From Pseudoflavonifractor phocaeensis (GTDB lineage: Bacteria > Bacillota > Clostridia > Oscillospirales > Oscillospiraceae), in assembly GCF_021531815.1 (NCBI RefSeq), contig NZ_JADYUM010000016.1, positions 1-62,630 of the forward strand: a stretch of 62,630 bases of DNA. Reading direction: 5' to 3'. This document shows, piece after piece, positions 42,915-52,013 of this stretch. The position numbers and the translations under genes were made by a program. The notes under the pieces were generated by a model, which made no database searches, was not told the origin of the DNA, and saw only the letters and a program-made list of their open reading frames with translations. The stretch's first letter is position 1. Each line of letters begins with the position of its first letter.

Positions 42915-43202
42915 ATGGCTGAGAACGAAAAGCTGGAGCAGACCGCCCAGGCCGGCTCCGACAAGGCCGATAAGGCCAAAAAGGACAAGAAGAACGCCAA
43001 GCCCGGTTTCTTCGCCCGCATCGGCAAATGGCTCAAGGAAATGAAGAGCGAGCTGAAGAAGGTCCAGTGGCCCACCCGCAAGCAGACTGTCAACAACACC
43101 CTTATCGTCATCGCCTGCGTCATCGTGGTCGGCGTTTTTATCTGGGTCTTTGACTTTATCGCCAACAGCGCTATCGACGTCCTCCTCACTCTCCTGAGGT
43201 AA
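42915..43202 (+). CDS. secE: Preprotein translocase subunit SecE
   Basis: 95 aa. Long charged N-terminal tail, then the SecE signature (FKEMKSELKKVQWPTRKQ form at about 42-60) and a single membrane helix (about 62-92). Part of SecYEG in the inner membrane. Nearly adjacent to nusG. Confidence 0.95.
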   Translation: MAENEKLEQTAQAGSDKADKAKKDKKNAKPGFFARIGKWLKEMKSELKKVQWPTRKQTVNNTLIVIACVIVVGVFIWVFDFIANSAIDVLLTLLR

Positions 43203-43207
43203 GCGAA

Positions 43208-43732
43208 ATGGCGGACAATGCGAATTGGTATGTGGTCCACACCTATTCCGGCTATGAGAACACGGTGAAGGCCACCATCGAAAAGTATGTCGAAAACCGC
43301 AACATGCGGGACCTGATCCACGAGATCAGCATCCCCCTGGAGACCGTCACCGAGATCACGGACAACGGCCCCAAGGAAGTGGAGCGCAAGGTATTCCCCG
43401 GCTACGTCCTGGTCAAGATGGTCATGAACGACGAGACCTGGCACGTGGTCCGGAACATCCGCGGTGTCACCGGCTTCCTGGGCGAGGGCAACAAGCCCAT
43501 CCCCCTGTCCGACGCCGACGTGGCCTCTCTGGGCGTGGAGAAGCGTGAGGTCGTGGTCAGCTACCAGGAGGGCGACACCGTCCGGATCACCGACGGCGCG
43601 CTGGAGTCCTTCCTGGGCACCGTGGAGGAGATCGATCTGGAGCGCAGCAAGGTCCGGGTGGTGGTGTCCATGTTCGGACGCGAGACCCCCGTGGAGCTGG
43701 AGCTGGACCAGGTGGAACCCGCCAACGAATAA
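43208..43732 (+). CDS. nusG: Transcription elongation/antitermination factor NusG
   Basis: 174 aa. NGN domain WYVVHTYSGYENTVK to about 105, then KOW domain (EGDTVRITDGALESFLGTVEEID). Full length. Its stop codon is followed at once by a ~131-bp repeat copy rather than by rplK. Confidence 0.97.
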   Translation: MADNANWYVVHTYSGYENTVKATIEKYVENRNMRDLIHEISIPLETVTEITDNGPKEVERKVFPGYVLVKMVMNDETWHVVRNIRGVTGFLGEGNKPIPLSDADVASLGVEKREVVVSYQEGDTVRITDGALESFLGTVEEIDLERSKVRVVVSMFGRETPVELELDQVEPANE

Positions 43733-43733
43733 G

Positions 43734-43864
43734 AAGCGTCCGAGCCGTTGTGAGCAGCGAGCCTGGACCGGAGCGAGGGCGAGAACCCAGGAAACGCAAG
43801 TTTCCGGTTCGAGTCCGAGTGGAAGGGAAGGGGAGCGCCGCGAACAGGCGAGGCGTGACAACAA
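43734..43864 (+). repeat. Intergenic repeat element, copy A
   Basis: Begins AAGCGTCCGAGCCGTTGTGA one base after the nusG stop and ends AGGCGAGGCGTGACAA. Shares both ends and the internal AGCCTGGACCGGAGCGAGG with copy B at 45136, while the middle differs but can form a hairpin in each. A truncated third start (AAGCGTCCGAGCCG) follows at 43866-43890. The rest of 43891-44006 is non-coding up to the rplK ribosome site. Confidence 0.8.
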
Positions 43865-44006
43865 CAAGCGTCCGAGCCGCCGTGAGCAGCGGCACATCAG
43901 GGCGCATCATCCACAAACAACAGCCCGCGGCACAGCCGCGTGAACGTGGGAGGAGCCGCAGAGGCTCCGCCAAACGACCACATTTTTCTAATGGAGGTGC
44001 TCTTTC

Positions 44007-44432
44007 GTGGCACAGAAAGTAACTGGATATGTAAAACTTCAGATCCCCGCCGGCAAGGCGACTCCCGCCCCCCCTGTTGGTCCCGCTCTGGGCCAGCACG
44101 GCGTGAACATTGCCGCTTTCACCAAGGAGTTCAATGAGCGCACCAAGAACGACGTGGGCATGATCATCCCCGTCATCATCACCGTGTACTCCGACCGCTC
44201 CTTCACCTTCGTGACCAAGACCCCCCCTGCCGCCGTCCTCATCAAGAAGGCCTGCAACATCGAGTCCGGCTCCGGCGTGCCCAACAAGACCAAGGTGGCC
44301 ACCATCAGCAAGGAAGATGTCCGCAAGATCGCCGAGACCAAGATGCCCGACCTGAACGCCGCCAGCGTCGAGGCCGCCATGAGCATGATCGCCGGTACTG
44401 CCCGCTCCATGGGCGTCGTCGTGGGCGAGTAA
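44007..44432 (+). CDS. rplK: Ribosomal protein uL11
   Basis: 141 aa. GTG start at 44007 with GGAGG upstream. Typical [24 protein letters not shown] start, and the [13 protein letters not shown] segment. GTPase-associated centre of the 50S subunit. 12 bp before rplA. Confidence 0.97.
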   Translation: MAQKVTGYVKLQIPAGKATPAPPVGPALGQHGVNIAAFTKEFNERTKNDVGMIIPVIITVYSDRSFTFVTKTPPAAVLIKKACNIESGSGVPNKTKVATISKEDVRKIAETKMPDLNAASVEAAMSMIAGTARSMGVVVGE

Positions 44433-44444
44433 GGAGGGTGCAAA

Positions 44445-45137
44445 ATGTTTAGAGGTAAGAAGTATCAGGAGAGCGCCAAGAAGATCGACCGGAACACCCT
44501 GTACGATACTGCTGACGCTATGAAGCTGGTGGTGGAGACCGCCACCGCCAAGTTCGACGAGACCGTCGAGCTCCACGTGAAGCTGGGCGTTGACTCCCGT
44601 CACGCCGACCAGCAGGTCCGCGGCGCCATCGTGCTGCCCCACGGCACCGGCAAGACCCAGCGCGTGCTGGTCTTCGCCAAGGCCGCCAAGGCTGACGAGG
44701 CCCGTGCCGCCGGCGCCGACTTCGTAGGCGATATGGACCTGGTGGAGAAGATCCAGAAGGAAAACTGGTTCGACTTCGACGTGGTCGTGGCTACCCCCGA
44801 CATGATGGGCGTTGTGGGCCGTCTCGGTAAGGTCCTGGGCCCCAAGGGCCTGATGCCCTCCCCCAAGGCCGGCACCGTCACCATGGACGTGACCAAGGCC
44901 GTCAACGAGATCAAAGCCGGTAAGGTCGAGTACCGTCTGGACAAGACCAACATCATCCACTGCCCCATCGGCAAGGCTTCCTTCGGCGCTGAGAAGCTGA
45001 CTGAGAACTTCAACGCCATCATGGGCGCCATCATCAAGGCCAAGCCCGCCGCCGCCAAGGGCCAGTATATCAAGAGCTGCACCGTGGTTTCCACCATGGG
45101 CCCCGGCATCAAGATCAACGGCGCGAAGCTGGCCTAA
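44445..45137 (+). CDS. rplA: Ribosomal protein uL1
   Basis: 230 aa. [14 protein letters not shown] signature and full-length L1 fold. RBS AAGGAGG. L1 usually autoregulates the rplKA messenger. Its TAA is the first part of repeat copy B. Confidence 0.97.
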   Translation: MFRGKKYQESAKKIDRNTLYDTADAMKLVVETATAKFDETVELHVKLGVDSRHADQQVRGAIVLPHGTGKTQRVLVFAKAAKADEARAAGADFVGDMDLVEKIQKENWFDFDVVVATPDMMGVVGRLGKVLGPKGLMPSPKAGTVTMDVTKAVNEIKAGKVEYRLDKTNIIHCPIGKASFGAEKLTENFNAIMGAIIKAKPAAAKGQYIKSCTVVSTMGPGIKINGAKLA

Positions 45138-45267
45138 GCGTCCGAGCCGTCGCGAACAGTGAGCCTGGACCGGAGCGAGGAGTACAAACCAAGAACCGCG
45201 CAGCGGGTCTGTTTGTGCCCCGAGTCGAAGGACAGGCGAGCGTCGTGAGCAGGCGAGGCGTGATAAA
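45136..45267 (+). repeat. Intergenic repeat element, copy B
   Basis: Starts AAGCGTCCGAGCCGTCGCGA, overlapping the rplA stop codon, and ends AGGCGAGGCGTGATAA. The same ends as copy A; the central hairpin differs (CCGC-GCA-GCGG). Length about 132 bp. Confidence 0.8.
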
Positions 45268-45312
45268 AGCGCCTCAACCTGAATTTGTTTATCTTTCCCG
45301 GACAGGTTTTGC

Positions 45313-45341
45313 TTGACAAAGCCTGTCCGGGGTGATAAAAT
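45313..45341 (+). promoter_or_regulatory. Promoter of rplJ-rplL
   Basis: TTGACA, 17-bp spacer, TAAAAT: near consensus and ahead of the L10 leader, so rplJL has its own strong transcription start. Confidence 0.85.
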
Positions 45342-45349
45342 ACCGCTTG

Positions 45350-45463
45350 CGTTCAAAGACAGCAGGTATCCGGTTTGCCGGATGTAAGTCCTGCCGAGAG
45401 TGCTTTCAAAAGAATACCTTTTGATCGTACTGTCCTCCTGTCTGTTGACGCGGAGGATTTTTT
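45350..45463 (+). ncRNA. Ribosomal protein L10 leader with attenuator
   Basis: Leader RNA before rplJ. The AGACAGCAGGTA and TAAGTCCTGCCGAGAG strands at 45357-45402 match the known L10-binding leader. A rho-independent hairpin follows (TCCTCC 45433-45438 / GGAGGA 45452-45457, six T). L10-L12 excess would shut the messenger down. Family assignment by eye. Confidence 0.85.
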
Positions 45464-45511
45464 GTTGCGCATCAGCAGTAAAACCCAATCTTTTCTGGAG
45501 GTGAATCCAAA

Positions 45512-46045
45512 ATGCCTAACGCAAAGGTTCTTTCCGAGAAGCAGGCCATCGTTGCCGCTCTGACTGAGCAGCTGCAGAACGCTGCCAGCGGCGTGCTGGT
45601 GGACTACAAGGGCATCACCGTGGCCGAGGACACCGCTCTGCGTGTCGAGCTGCGTCAGAACGACGTCCAGTACGGCGTTGTGAAGAACACCCTGGTCCGC
45701 TTCGCCATGAACAACGTGGGTCTGAACGAGCTGGACGACGTGCTGAACGGCACCACTTCTCTGGCCACCAGCGCCGGCGATCCCATCGCCCCCATGCGTG
45801 TGGTCAACAAGTACGCCAAGCAGCTGAACGGTAAGTTCACCATCAAGGGCGGCTTTATGGACGGCAAGGTCCTCTCCCTGGAGGAGATCAACGCCCTGGC
45901 CGAGCTGCCCAGCAAGGAAGTGCTCCAGGCTCAGGCTCTGGGCATGATGCTGGCTCCCATTACCAGCCTGGCTATCGTCCTGAAGGCCATCGCCGAGAAG
46001 AACGGCGAACCCGCTCCCGCCGAGGAGGCCCCCGCCGCCGAATAA
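45512..46045 (+). CDS. rplJ: Ribosomal protein uL10
   Basis: 177 aa. Starts MPNAKVLSEKQAIVAALTEQL; GVLVDYKGITVAEDTALR and KNTLVRFAM are diagnostic. Base of the L7/L12 stalk. RBS GGAGGTG. Confidence 0.97.
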   Translation: MPNAKVLSEKQAIVAALTEQLQNAASGVLVDYKGITVAEDTALRVELRQNDVQYGVVKNTLVRFAMNNVGLNELDDVLNGTTSLATSAGDPIAPMRVVNKYAKQLNGKFTIKGGFMDGKVLSLEEINALAELPSKEVLQAQALGMMLAPITSLAIVLKAIAEKNGEPAPAEEAPAAE

Positions 46046-46124
46046 GGTTCGGCATCTTTCCCCGCTCCCGTGGGGAGCAAACAACATTAAAATTTAAAAA
46101 CCATTATTTAGGAGGTATATCACC

Positions 46125-46505
46125 ATGGCTAGTGAGAAGATTACCGCTCTCATCGAGGAAGTGAAGGCTCTGACTGTTCTGGAGCTGTCCGAGCTGGTTA
46201 AGGCTCTGGAGGAGGAGTTCGGCGTGTCCGCCGCCGCTATGGCCGCTCCCGCCGCCGGCGCTGGCGCCGCTGCTGAGGCCGTCGAGGAGAAGACCGAGTT
46301 TGACGTGGTCCTGGCTGGCTTCGACGCCGCTGCCAAGATCAAGGTCATCAAGGCTGTCCGTGAGATCACCGGTCAGGGTCTGGCTGAGGCCAAGGCCACT
46401 GTCGAGGGCGCTCCCAAGACCCTGAAGGAGGCCGTGTCCAAGGACGAGGCCGAGGAGCTGAAGAAGAAGCTGGAAGAGGCCGGCGCCAAGGTCGAGCTGA
46501 AGTAA
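46125..46505 (+). CDS. rplL: Ribosomal protein bL12
   Basis: 126 aa. N-terminal dimerisation domain [19 protein letters not shown], Ala-rich hinge, C-terminal [12 protein letters not shown] and [20 protein letters not shown]. Followed by a terminator and a hisD-like gene instead of rpoB. Confidence 0.97.
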   Translation: MASEKITALIEEVKALTVLELSELVKALEEEFGVSAAAMAAPAAGAGAAAEAVEEKTEFDVVLAGFDAAAKIKVIKAVREITGQGLAEAKATVEGAPKTLKEAVSKDEAEELKKKLEEAGAKVELK

Positions 46506-46525
46506 GTTTCCTGAAATTCAGTCTG

Positions 46526-46568
46526 AAAAGACCCGCAGCAGTTCGTAAAGAACCGCTGCGGGTCTTTT
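46526..46568 (+). terminator. Terminator of rplJL
   Basis: 14-bp stem AAAAGACCCGCAGC with TTTTTAT tail. Confidence 0.9.
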
Positions 46569-46641
46569 TATATGTTCGGCATTCTGGTCAGATTTACAAA
46601 TCTTTTTATTCTTCAGTTCGCTAATTCAGTAATATACTCCA

Positions 46642-46670
46642 TTGTGAAATCGCCGCTTCTTCTCTATAAT
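46642..46670 (+). promoter_or_regulatory. Promoter of HisD-like/ABC operon with structured leader
   Basis: TTGTGA, 17-bp spacer, TATAAT. The ~160-nt leader holds the 10-bp hairpin GGAAGCTCCC (46703-46726) and a GGGGCC/GGCCCC pairing (46796-46817) just before the ribosome site. No riboswitch class recognised. Confidence 0.65.
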
Positions 46671-46836
46671 TAGGACCAACATCAGCGGTGATGTGTCAGC
46701 AAGGAAGCTCCCGGGAGGGAGCTTCCACTTTATCTGCTGTATATAGTTTATATTTTCCAGGAATCCCGCGCTGGTGTGGCCCGCCGGCAATTTGGGGCCG
46801 ATTTCCCCGGCCCCTACGTTTTGAGGAGTGATCACA

Positions 46837-48102
46837 TTGAAGGTACTGAAACAGCCTGAGAAGAAGACCTATGAGCGGGACGCCCAGCTGACCCATACCG
46901 TGCTGGACATCATTGACAACGTCCGCGCCAGAGGGGACGAGGCGCTGATCGAGTACGCCGCCAAATTCGACAAGATGGAGATCCAAACCGTCAAGGTGGA
47001 CCCGGAGACCGTCAAAGCCGCCTACAGCAAAGTGGACCCCGAAACCATCGAGGCCATCCGTTTCTCCGCCGGACAGATCCGCTTCTTCGCCGAGAAGCAG
47101 CGTGAGTGCCTGAAGGACCTGGACATCCAGAGCCGTGTGGCCGGACTGGAGATCGGCCACCGGATGATCCCGGTGGAGCGCTGCGGCTGCTATGTGCCCG
47201 CCGGACGCCACCCCCTGCCCAGCTCCGCCCTGATGGGCATCGTCACCGCCAAGGTGGCCGGGGTCAAGCACGTGGCCGCCTGTTCCCCCGCCTTCCAGGG
47301 TTGCGGCACCATCCACCCCGCCGTGCTGGTGGCCATGGACATCGCCGGCGCGGACGAGATCTACTGCATGGGCGGCGCCCAGGCCATCGCCGCCTTCGCC
47401 TACGGCACCCAGACCATCGAGAAGGTGGACCTGATCGTGGGGCCCGGCAACCGCTTCGTCACCGAGGCCAAGCGCCAGGTGCTGGGAGACGTGGGCATCG
47501 ACAGCCTGGCCGGTCCCAGCGAGGTGCTGATCATAGCCGACGAGACGGCCAATCCCACCTTCGTGGCCATCGACCTGCTGGGCCAGGCGGAGCACGACCC
47601 CAACGCCAAGCCCATCCTGGTGTGTACCAGCCAGGAGGTCATCGACCGGTCCATGGAGGAGCTGGCGCGGCTGCTGCCCACCCTGGAGACCCGGGAGGTG
47701 GCCGCCCAGTCCTGGCAGGACAACGGCGCGGTATACCTGGCCGACTCCATGGACGAAGCCATTGACATCTCCAACCGCATCGCCCCCGAGCACCTGGAGG
47801 TCCAGGTGGCCGACGAGCGGGAGGTGGCCAAGCGCCTGCTGCACTATGGCTCCATGTTCGTGGGGCACTACGCCCCCGTAGCCTTCGGAGATTTCGTCTC
47901 CGGACCCAACCACACCCTTCCCACCATGGGTACCGCCCGTTACTCCAACGGCGTGTGGGTGGGCACCTTCATCAAGACCCCCTTCCACCAGTTCGTCTCC
48001 AAGGAAGGCTGCGCCAATCTGGCCCAGCCCTGCATGAAATTCGCCCAGGTGGAGGGGCTCCAGGCCCACCGGGATTCCGTCCGCCTGCGGGTGGAGGCAT
48101 AA
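46837..48102 (+). CDS. Histidinol-dehydrogenase-family enzyme, probably catabolic
   Basis: 421 aa from TTG 46837; GAGGAG eight bases upstream fits it, while GTG 46828 overlaps that site. All HisD-fold elements are present (GPGNRFVTEAKRQVLG, AGPSEVLIIAD, LLGQAEHDPNA, SGPNHTLPT). The substrate loop VPAGRHPLPSSALM differs from the biosynthetic VPGG...PSSVLM form and resembles catabolic members such as HpsN (sulfopropanediol 3-dehydrogenase). No other his gene is near; it heads an operon with a sugar ABC transporter. Two-step oxidation of a polyol-like alcohol to an acid is the best guess. Confidence 0.8.
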   Translation: MKVLKQPEKKTYERDAQLTHTVLDIIDNVRARGDEALIEYAAKFDKMEIQTVKVDPETVKAAYSKVDPETIEAIRFSAGQIRFFAEKQRECLKDLDIQSRVAGLEIGHRMIPVERCGCYVPAGRHPLPSSALMGIVTAKVAGVKHVAACSPAFQGCGTIHPAVLVAMDIAGADEIYCMGGAQAIAAFAYGTQTIEKVDLIVGPGNRFVTEAKRQVLGDVGIDSLAGPSEVLIIADETANPTFVAIDLLGQAEHDPNAKPILVCTSQEVIDRSMEELARLLPTLETREVAAQSWQDNGAVYLADSMDEAIDISNRIAPEHLEVQVADEREVAKRLLHYGSMFVGHYAPVAFGDFVSGPNHTLPTMGTARYSNGVWVGTFIKTPFHQFVSKEGCANLAQPCMKFAQVEGLQAHRDSVRLRVEA

Positions 48103-48136
48103 CTGCCCGGAGACATGTCAAAAGGGAGGGACCGGA

Positions 48137-49687
48137 ATGACAAGCGCTCAGACAGTTCAGGACAAGGACATCGCCCTGGAACTGCGGCATATCACAAAGC
48201 TATATTCGGGCACGGTGGCGCTGGATGACGTGAGCCTGACCGTCCGCCGGGGGGAGGTACACGGCCTGATCGGCAAAAACGGTGCGGGCAAGTCCACGCT
48301 GGTTGGCGTCATCTCCGGCATCGTCACCCCCAGCAGCGGCGAGATCCTGGTCAACGGACACACCTTTTCGTCCCTGTCCCCCATCTCCGCCAAGCACCAG
48401 CATATTTCCATCATCACCCAGGAGCCTCAGGTCATTGAGGAGAGCACCGTAGCGGAAAACTTCTTCATGCCCCTCTACGCCGGGAAACAGGTCATCGATT
48501 GGCGGGAGATGGCCCGGCGGGCCTCCGCCATCCTGGAGGAGGCCGGGTTCCCGCTGGACGTGTCCACCCGGATGCGGGACCTGTCCATCAGCGAGCGGCA
48601 GCTGCTCCTGGTCATCAAAGCCTGCTATGTGGAAAACGCCGACATCATCATCATGGACGAGGTGTCCGCCTCCCTGAGCCAGAAGGACCAGGCCATCCTG
48701 TACCGGATCATTCAGCAGCTCATCGCCCAGAACAAGACGGTCATCTTCATCTCCCACCACACCGGGGAGCTGCTCCAGGTCTGCGACCGGGTTACCGTCA
48801 TCCGGGACGGCCACAACGTGGGCAGCGTGGACCGGAAGGACCTGAACATGAAGAAGCTGGCCTCCCTGATCGTGGGCAGCACCAACTATGACGAGCTGGT
48901 GATGGACGACCTGTCCTCCATGATCCGGGACGAAGAAGTATTCGCCCTGAAGGACTTCACCAGCTACGGCAAGTTTCAGGACATCAGCCTCTCCCTGCGG
49001 CGGGGCGAGATCGTGGGGCTGGCCGGCCTGCGGGGCAGCGGCCGGACCGAGCTGTTCAAGAGCATCGTGGGCATCGACCCCCACGACAAGGGGACGCTGC
49101 TCCTCCAGGGCAAGGAGAAGCGGTACGCCTCCCCCGCCGCCGCCTGCGGCGACGGCGTGCTATACCTGGCGGAGGAGCGCGAGGCCGAGGGGCTGGTCCC
49201 CATCGCCTCCATCAAAAAGAACATCACCATCAGCATCCTGCCCAAGCTGAGCCGCTGGGGCATCATCCAGAAGAACACGGAGGACCAATGCGCCGACGCC
49301 CTCATCCGGACGCTGGACATCAAAGCCGTCTCCCGCAACCAGGAGATCAGCCAGCTCAGCGGCGGCAACAAGCAGAAAGTCCTGGTGGCCAAGATCATGG
49401 CCCACACCCCCCTGGTCTGCCTCCTGGACGAGCCCACCCGGGGCGTGGACATCGAGGCGAAAGAGAGCATTCTGGACACCATCAACCGGGAGCTGCGCAA
49501 GGAGTCCTGCGTTTTGATCAGCTCCCCCGGCGTGGAGGACCTGATCAAGATCTGTGACCGCATCCTGATCCTGTACGAGGGACGGATCATCGACCAGTTC
49601 TACCGGGGCCAGTTCTCCGAGCAGGCGATCTACCGGGCCATGCAGGGCGAGATCATTCATCATACCGACGAGGTGAGCAAACTATGA
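48137..49687 (+). CDS. Ribose-type ABC transporter ATPase
   Basis: 516 aa. Two fused nucleotide-binding domains: first Walker A GKNGAGKST and signature LSISERQLL; second half GLRGSGRTE and LSGGNKQKVL, as in RbsA/MglA where the second site is degenerate. Stop overlaps the permease start (ATGA at 49684). Imports a sugar or polyol. Confidence 0.92.
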   Translation: MTSAQTVQDKDIALELRHITKLYSGTVALDDVSLTVRRGEVHGLIGKNGAGKSTLVGVISGIVTPSSGEILVNGHTFSSLSPISAKHQHISIITQEPQVIEESTVAENFFMPLYAGKQVIDWREMARRASAILEEAGFPLDVSTRMRDLSISERQLLLVIKACYVENADIIIMDEVSASLSQKDQAILYRIIQQLIAQNKTVIFISHHTGELLQVCDRVTVIRDGHNVGSVDRKDLNMKKLASLIVGSTNYDELVMDDLSSMIRDEEVFALKDFTSYGKFQDISLSLRRGEIVGLAGLRGSGRTELFKSIVGIDPHDKGTLLLQGKEKRYASPAAACGDGVLYLAEEREAEGLVPIASIKKNITISILPKLSRWGIIQKNTEDQCADALIRTLDIKAVSRNQEISQLSGGNKQKVLVAKIMAHTPLVCLLDEPTRGVDIEAKESILDTINRELRKESCVLISSPGVEDLIKICDRILILYEGRIIDQFYRGQFSEQAIYRAMQGEIIHHTDEVSKL

Positions 49688-50709
49688 GACTGCGCACAAA
49701 AATTCAGCTGACCCTGCTGGATAATCTGGTCTGGGTCCTCCTGGCCGTCTTTTTCCTGGTCAACGCCATCTTTACCCCCAATTTCTTCACGGGAAAGAAT
49801 CAGCTGAACATCCTGTACCAGTCCGCCACCCTGGGACTGCTGGTGCTGGGCCAGGGCATCGTGATGATGGTGGGCGAGCTGGACCTGTCCATGGAGGCCA
49901 CCCTGGCCTTCGCCCCCGGCGTGACCATCCTGGCCGCCCGGCAGCTGGGGCTGGGCCCGGTGGTGAGCATCCTGCTCACCCTGGCGGTGGGTCTGGCCAT
50001 CGGTTGGTTCAACGGCTTCTGCGTGGCAAAGCTGCAAACCAACTCCTTCCTGCTTACCATGTCTACCCAGATCGTCATGCGGGGCCTGGTGCTGTTTCTG
50101 GTCCCCTTCTCCCTGGCGGGACTGGACAGCGTCTACACCTTCCTGGGCCGGGGCCGCGTCGGCACCATCCAGGTGGCCATCCCGGCGCTGCTGGTCATCT
50201 ACCTGATTTTTGAGTTTATCTTCCGCAAGACCATCTTCGGTCGCCGCTTCACCCTCACCGGCGGCAACCGGCGGGCCTCCTACATCTCCGGCATCAATAC
50301 CGACCGGGTGATGATCATGGCCTTTGTGCTGGCGGGCCTGCTGTCCGCCCTGGCCGGCCTCATTACCGCCGGACGGCAGAACGCCGTATCCAACAGCATG
50401 GGCGAGAACATGGTCATGATGGCCTTCGCCGGCGCGATTTTGGGAGGCTGCAGCTTCAACGGCGGCATGGGTAAGCCCATCGGCATGCTGGGCGGCACCC
50501 TGCTGCTGGGCATGATCGACAACGCGCTGACGCTGAACGGCGTGGACGTGAACCTGGTGAGCGCCACTAAGGGCGCCCTGATCTTCGTGGCCATTCTTCT
50601 GGACCGGGTCCGGTTCAAGCTGACGGCCCGGATCATGCACCAGGAGAACATGCGCAAACTGCTGGCCGCCCAGGAGGCCCAACTTTCAAATGGACCCGAC
50701 GCGGCCTGA
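49684..50709 (+). CDS. Ribose-type ABC transporter permease
   Basis: 341 aa, RbsC family. About eight to ten membrane helices; VMMVGELDLSMEATLAF near the start and the coupling region GRRFTLTGGNRRASYISGI. Forms a homodimeric channel for the ATPase at 48137. Confidence 0.9.
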   Translation: MRLRTKIQLTLLDNLVWVLLAVFFLVNAIFTPNFFTGKNQLNILYQSATLGLLVLGQGIVMMVGELDLSMEATLAFAPGVTILAARQLGLGPVVSILLTLAVGLAIGWFNGFCVAKLQTNSFLLTMSTQIVMRGLVLFLVPFSLAGLDSVYTFLGRGRVGTIQVAIPALLVIYLIFEFIFRKTIFGRRFTLTGGNRRASYISGINTDRVMIMAFVLAGLLSALAGLITAGRQNAVSNSMGENMVMMAFAGAILGGCSFNGGMGKPIGMLGGTLLLGMIDNALTLNGVDVNLVSATKGALIFVAILLDRVRFKLTARIMHQENMRKLLAAQEAQLSNGPDAA

Positions 50710-50764
50710 GCCGCTGCGGTTTCAGAATCTCTGGATCTGTGTTATGAAATGGAGGAGAAATGAT

Positions 50765-51889
50765 ATGAAAAGAATACTTAGCCTGCTGCTCACCGCCGCT
50801 CTCATGACCAGCCTGCTGGCCGGCTGCGGAGGAAAGTCCGGCAGCAGTTCCGCCGCCGGGACCTCTTCCGGCTCCGCCGCCCCTTCCGCCGGGAGCGCTT
50901 CCGCCTCTCAGGAGACCAAGACCATCGGCATGGTGGTGAAGAACACCTCCGCCGAGTACATCCAGGCCTTCCTGATCGGCGCCCAGGACACCTGCGACAA
51001 GTACGGCATCGAGCTGAAGACCGTGGACGCCCAGGGCGACAGCCTGAAGATCATGGACGCCATCGACAACTATATCGTCCAGGGCATCGACGGCTTTATC
51101 CTGGCCGGTGCGGTGGACCTGGTCACCCTGGTCCCCGGCATCGAAAAGCTCAACGAGGAGGGCATCCCCGTATTCGCCCTGGACACCTGCCCCGAGGGCG
51201 GACACGTGGACATGTTCATCACCAACGACCTGGTGGACTCCTCCAAAAAGGCCGCGGAACAGATGGTCCAGGGCATCAAGGAGGCCAACAACGGCGAAGT
51301 GCCCGAAGGCGTCATCATTGAGATCACCGGCGCCCTGGTGGACATGTACACCACCGAGTGCCACGAGGGCTTCTCCTCCGTCATGGAGCAGTATCCCCAG
51401 CTCACCGTGGTCCAGGGCGAAGGCAACTGGAACAATGACGACTCCTACGCCCGCACCAGCGACCTGCTGACCCGTTACGGCGACGACGTGGTGGGCATCT
51501 ACGTCCACACCCCCGACATCATGGGCTCCGGCGCCGTGGCCGCGGTGGAGGCCGCCGGTCTGGACCCCGCCGACTACTTCATCTCCGGCATCTGCATCGG
51601 CAAGGAGGGCATCGAGCTGCTGAAGCAGGGCAAGCTGTACGCCGTGGTGGAGCAGCCCGCTCTGGACAGCGCCATGATGGCGGTGGAGTATCTGAACAAG
51701 ATCTTCAACGGCGAGGAAATCCCCCAGGTGGGCGACACCATCACCGAGGAGGGCGCCCTCTGGTCCCCCGCCTATGTGATCGAAAACGAATTTGCTGACA
51801 GCGGCGCCACCATGATCCTCCAGGGCCCCCTGGTCCCCCAGGACTGCGATCCCAACGACAGCCTGCTCTGGGAGAACCGGATCGGCTGA
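50765..51889 (+). CDS. Sugar-binding lipoprotein (periplasmic-binding protein, LacI-fold)
   Basis: 374 aa from ATG 50765 (GGAGGAG upstream). Lipobox LLAGC, Ser-rich linker, then TIGMVVKNTSAEYIQAFLIGAQDTCDKYG, the classic start of ribose/galactose-binding proteins, and the DGFILAGAVD hinge. Captures the ligand for the ABC transporter. Followed by a hairpin. Confidence 0.92.
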   Translation: MKRILSLLLTAALMTSLLAGCGGKSGSSSAAGTSSGSAAPSAGSASASQETKTIGMVVKNTSAEYIQAFLIGAQDTCDKYGIELKTVDAQGDSLKIMDAIDNYIVQGIDGFILAGAVDLVTLVPGIEKLNEEGIPVFALDTCPEGGHVDMFITNDLVDSSKKAAEQMVQGIKEANNGEVPEGVIIEITGALVDMYTTECHEGFSSVMEQYPQLTVVQGEGNWNNDDSYARTSDLLTRYGDDVVGIYVHTPDIMGSGAVAAVEAAGLDPADYFISGICIGKEGIELLKQGKLYAVVEQPALDSAMMAVEYLNKIFNGEEIPQVGDTITEEGALWSPAYVIENEFADSGATMILQGPLVPQDCDPNDSLLWENRIG

Positions 51890-51920
51890 TGAATGACAGC
51901 CGCCGGGCAGTCTGAGGGCA

Positions 51921-51961
51921 CAGTAGGATAGAGCCGGTGCGTGGCTGGCCCTATCCTACTG
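51921..51961 (+). terminator. Hairpin after binding-protein gene
   Basis: Perfect 11-bp arms CAGTAGGATAG / CTATCCTACTG with a 19-nt loop, no T run. Probably a stabilising or partial-stop hairpin between transporter and dehydrogenases. Confidence 0.55.
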
Positions 51962-52013
51962 CCTTATTCCGGGAAAAGACGCCGCGGGCGCCTGTGTACA
52001 GAAGGAGACAGCT

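Noticed and set aside
43750-44022. 90-codon frame within repeat copy A
   Set aside because: Arg/Gly-rich, covers the repeat and overlaps the rplK start; no support as a gene.
43587-45488. Long minus-strand frame across nusG, rplK and rplA including the repeats
   Set aside because: Crosses certain ribosomal protein genes; peptides such as LACSRRSP come from translating the repeat element.
46837-48102. Histidine biosynthesis operon
   Set aside because: No other his gene nearby and the operon is a sugar transport/dehydrogenase set.
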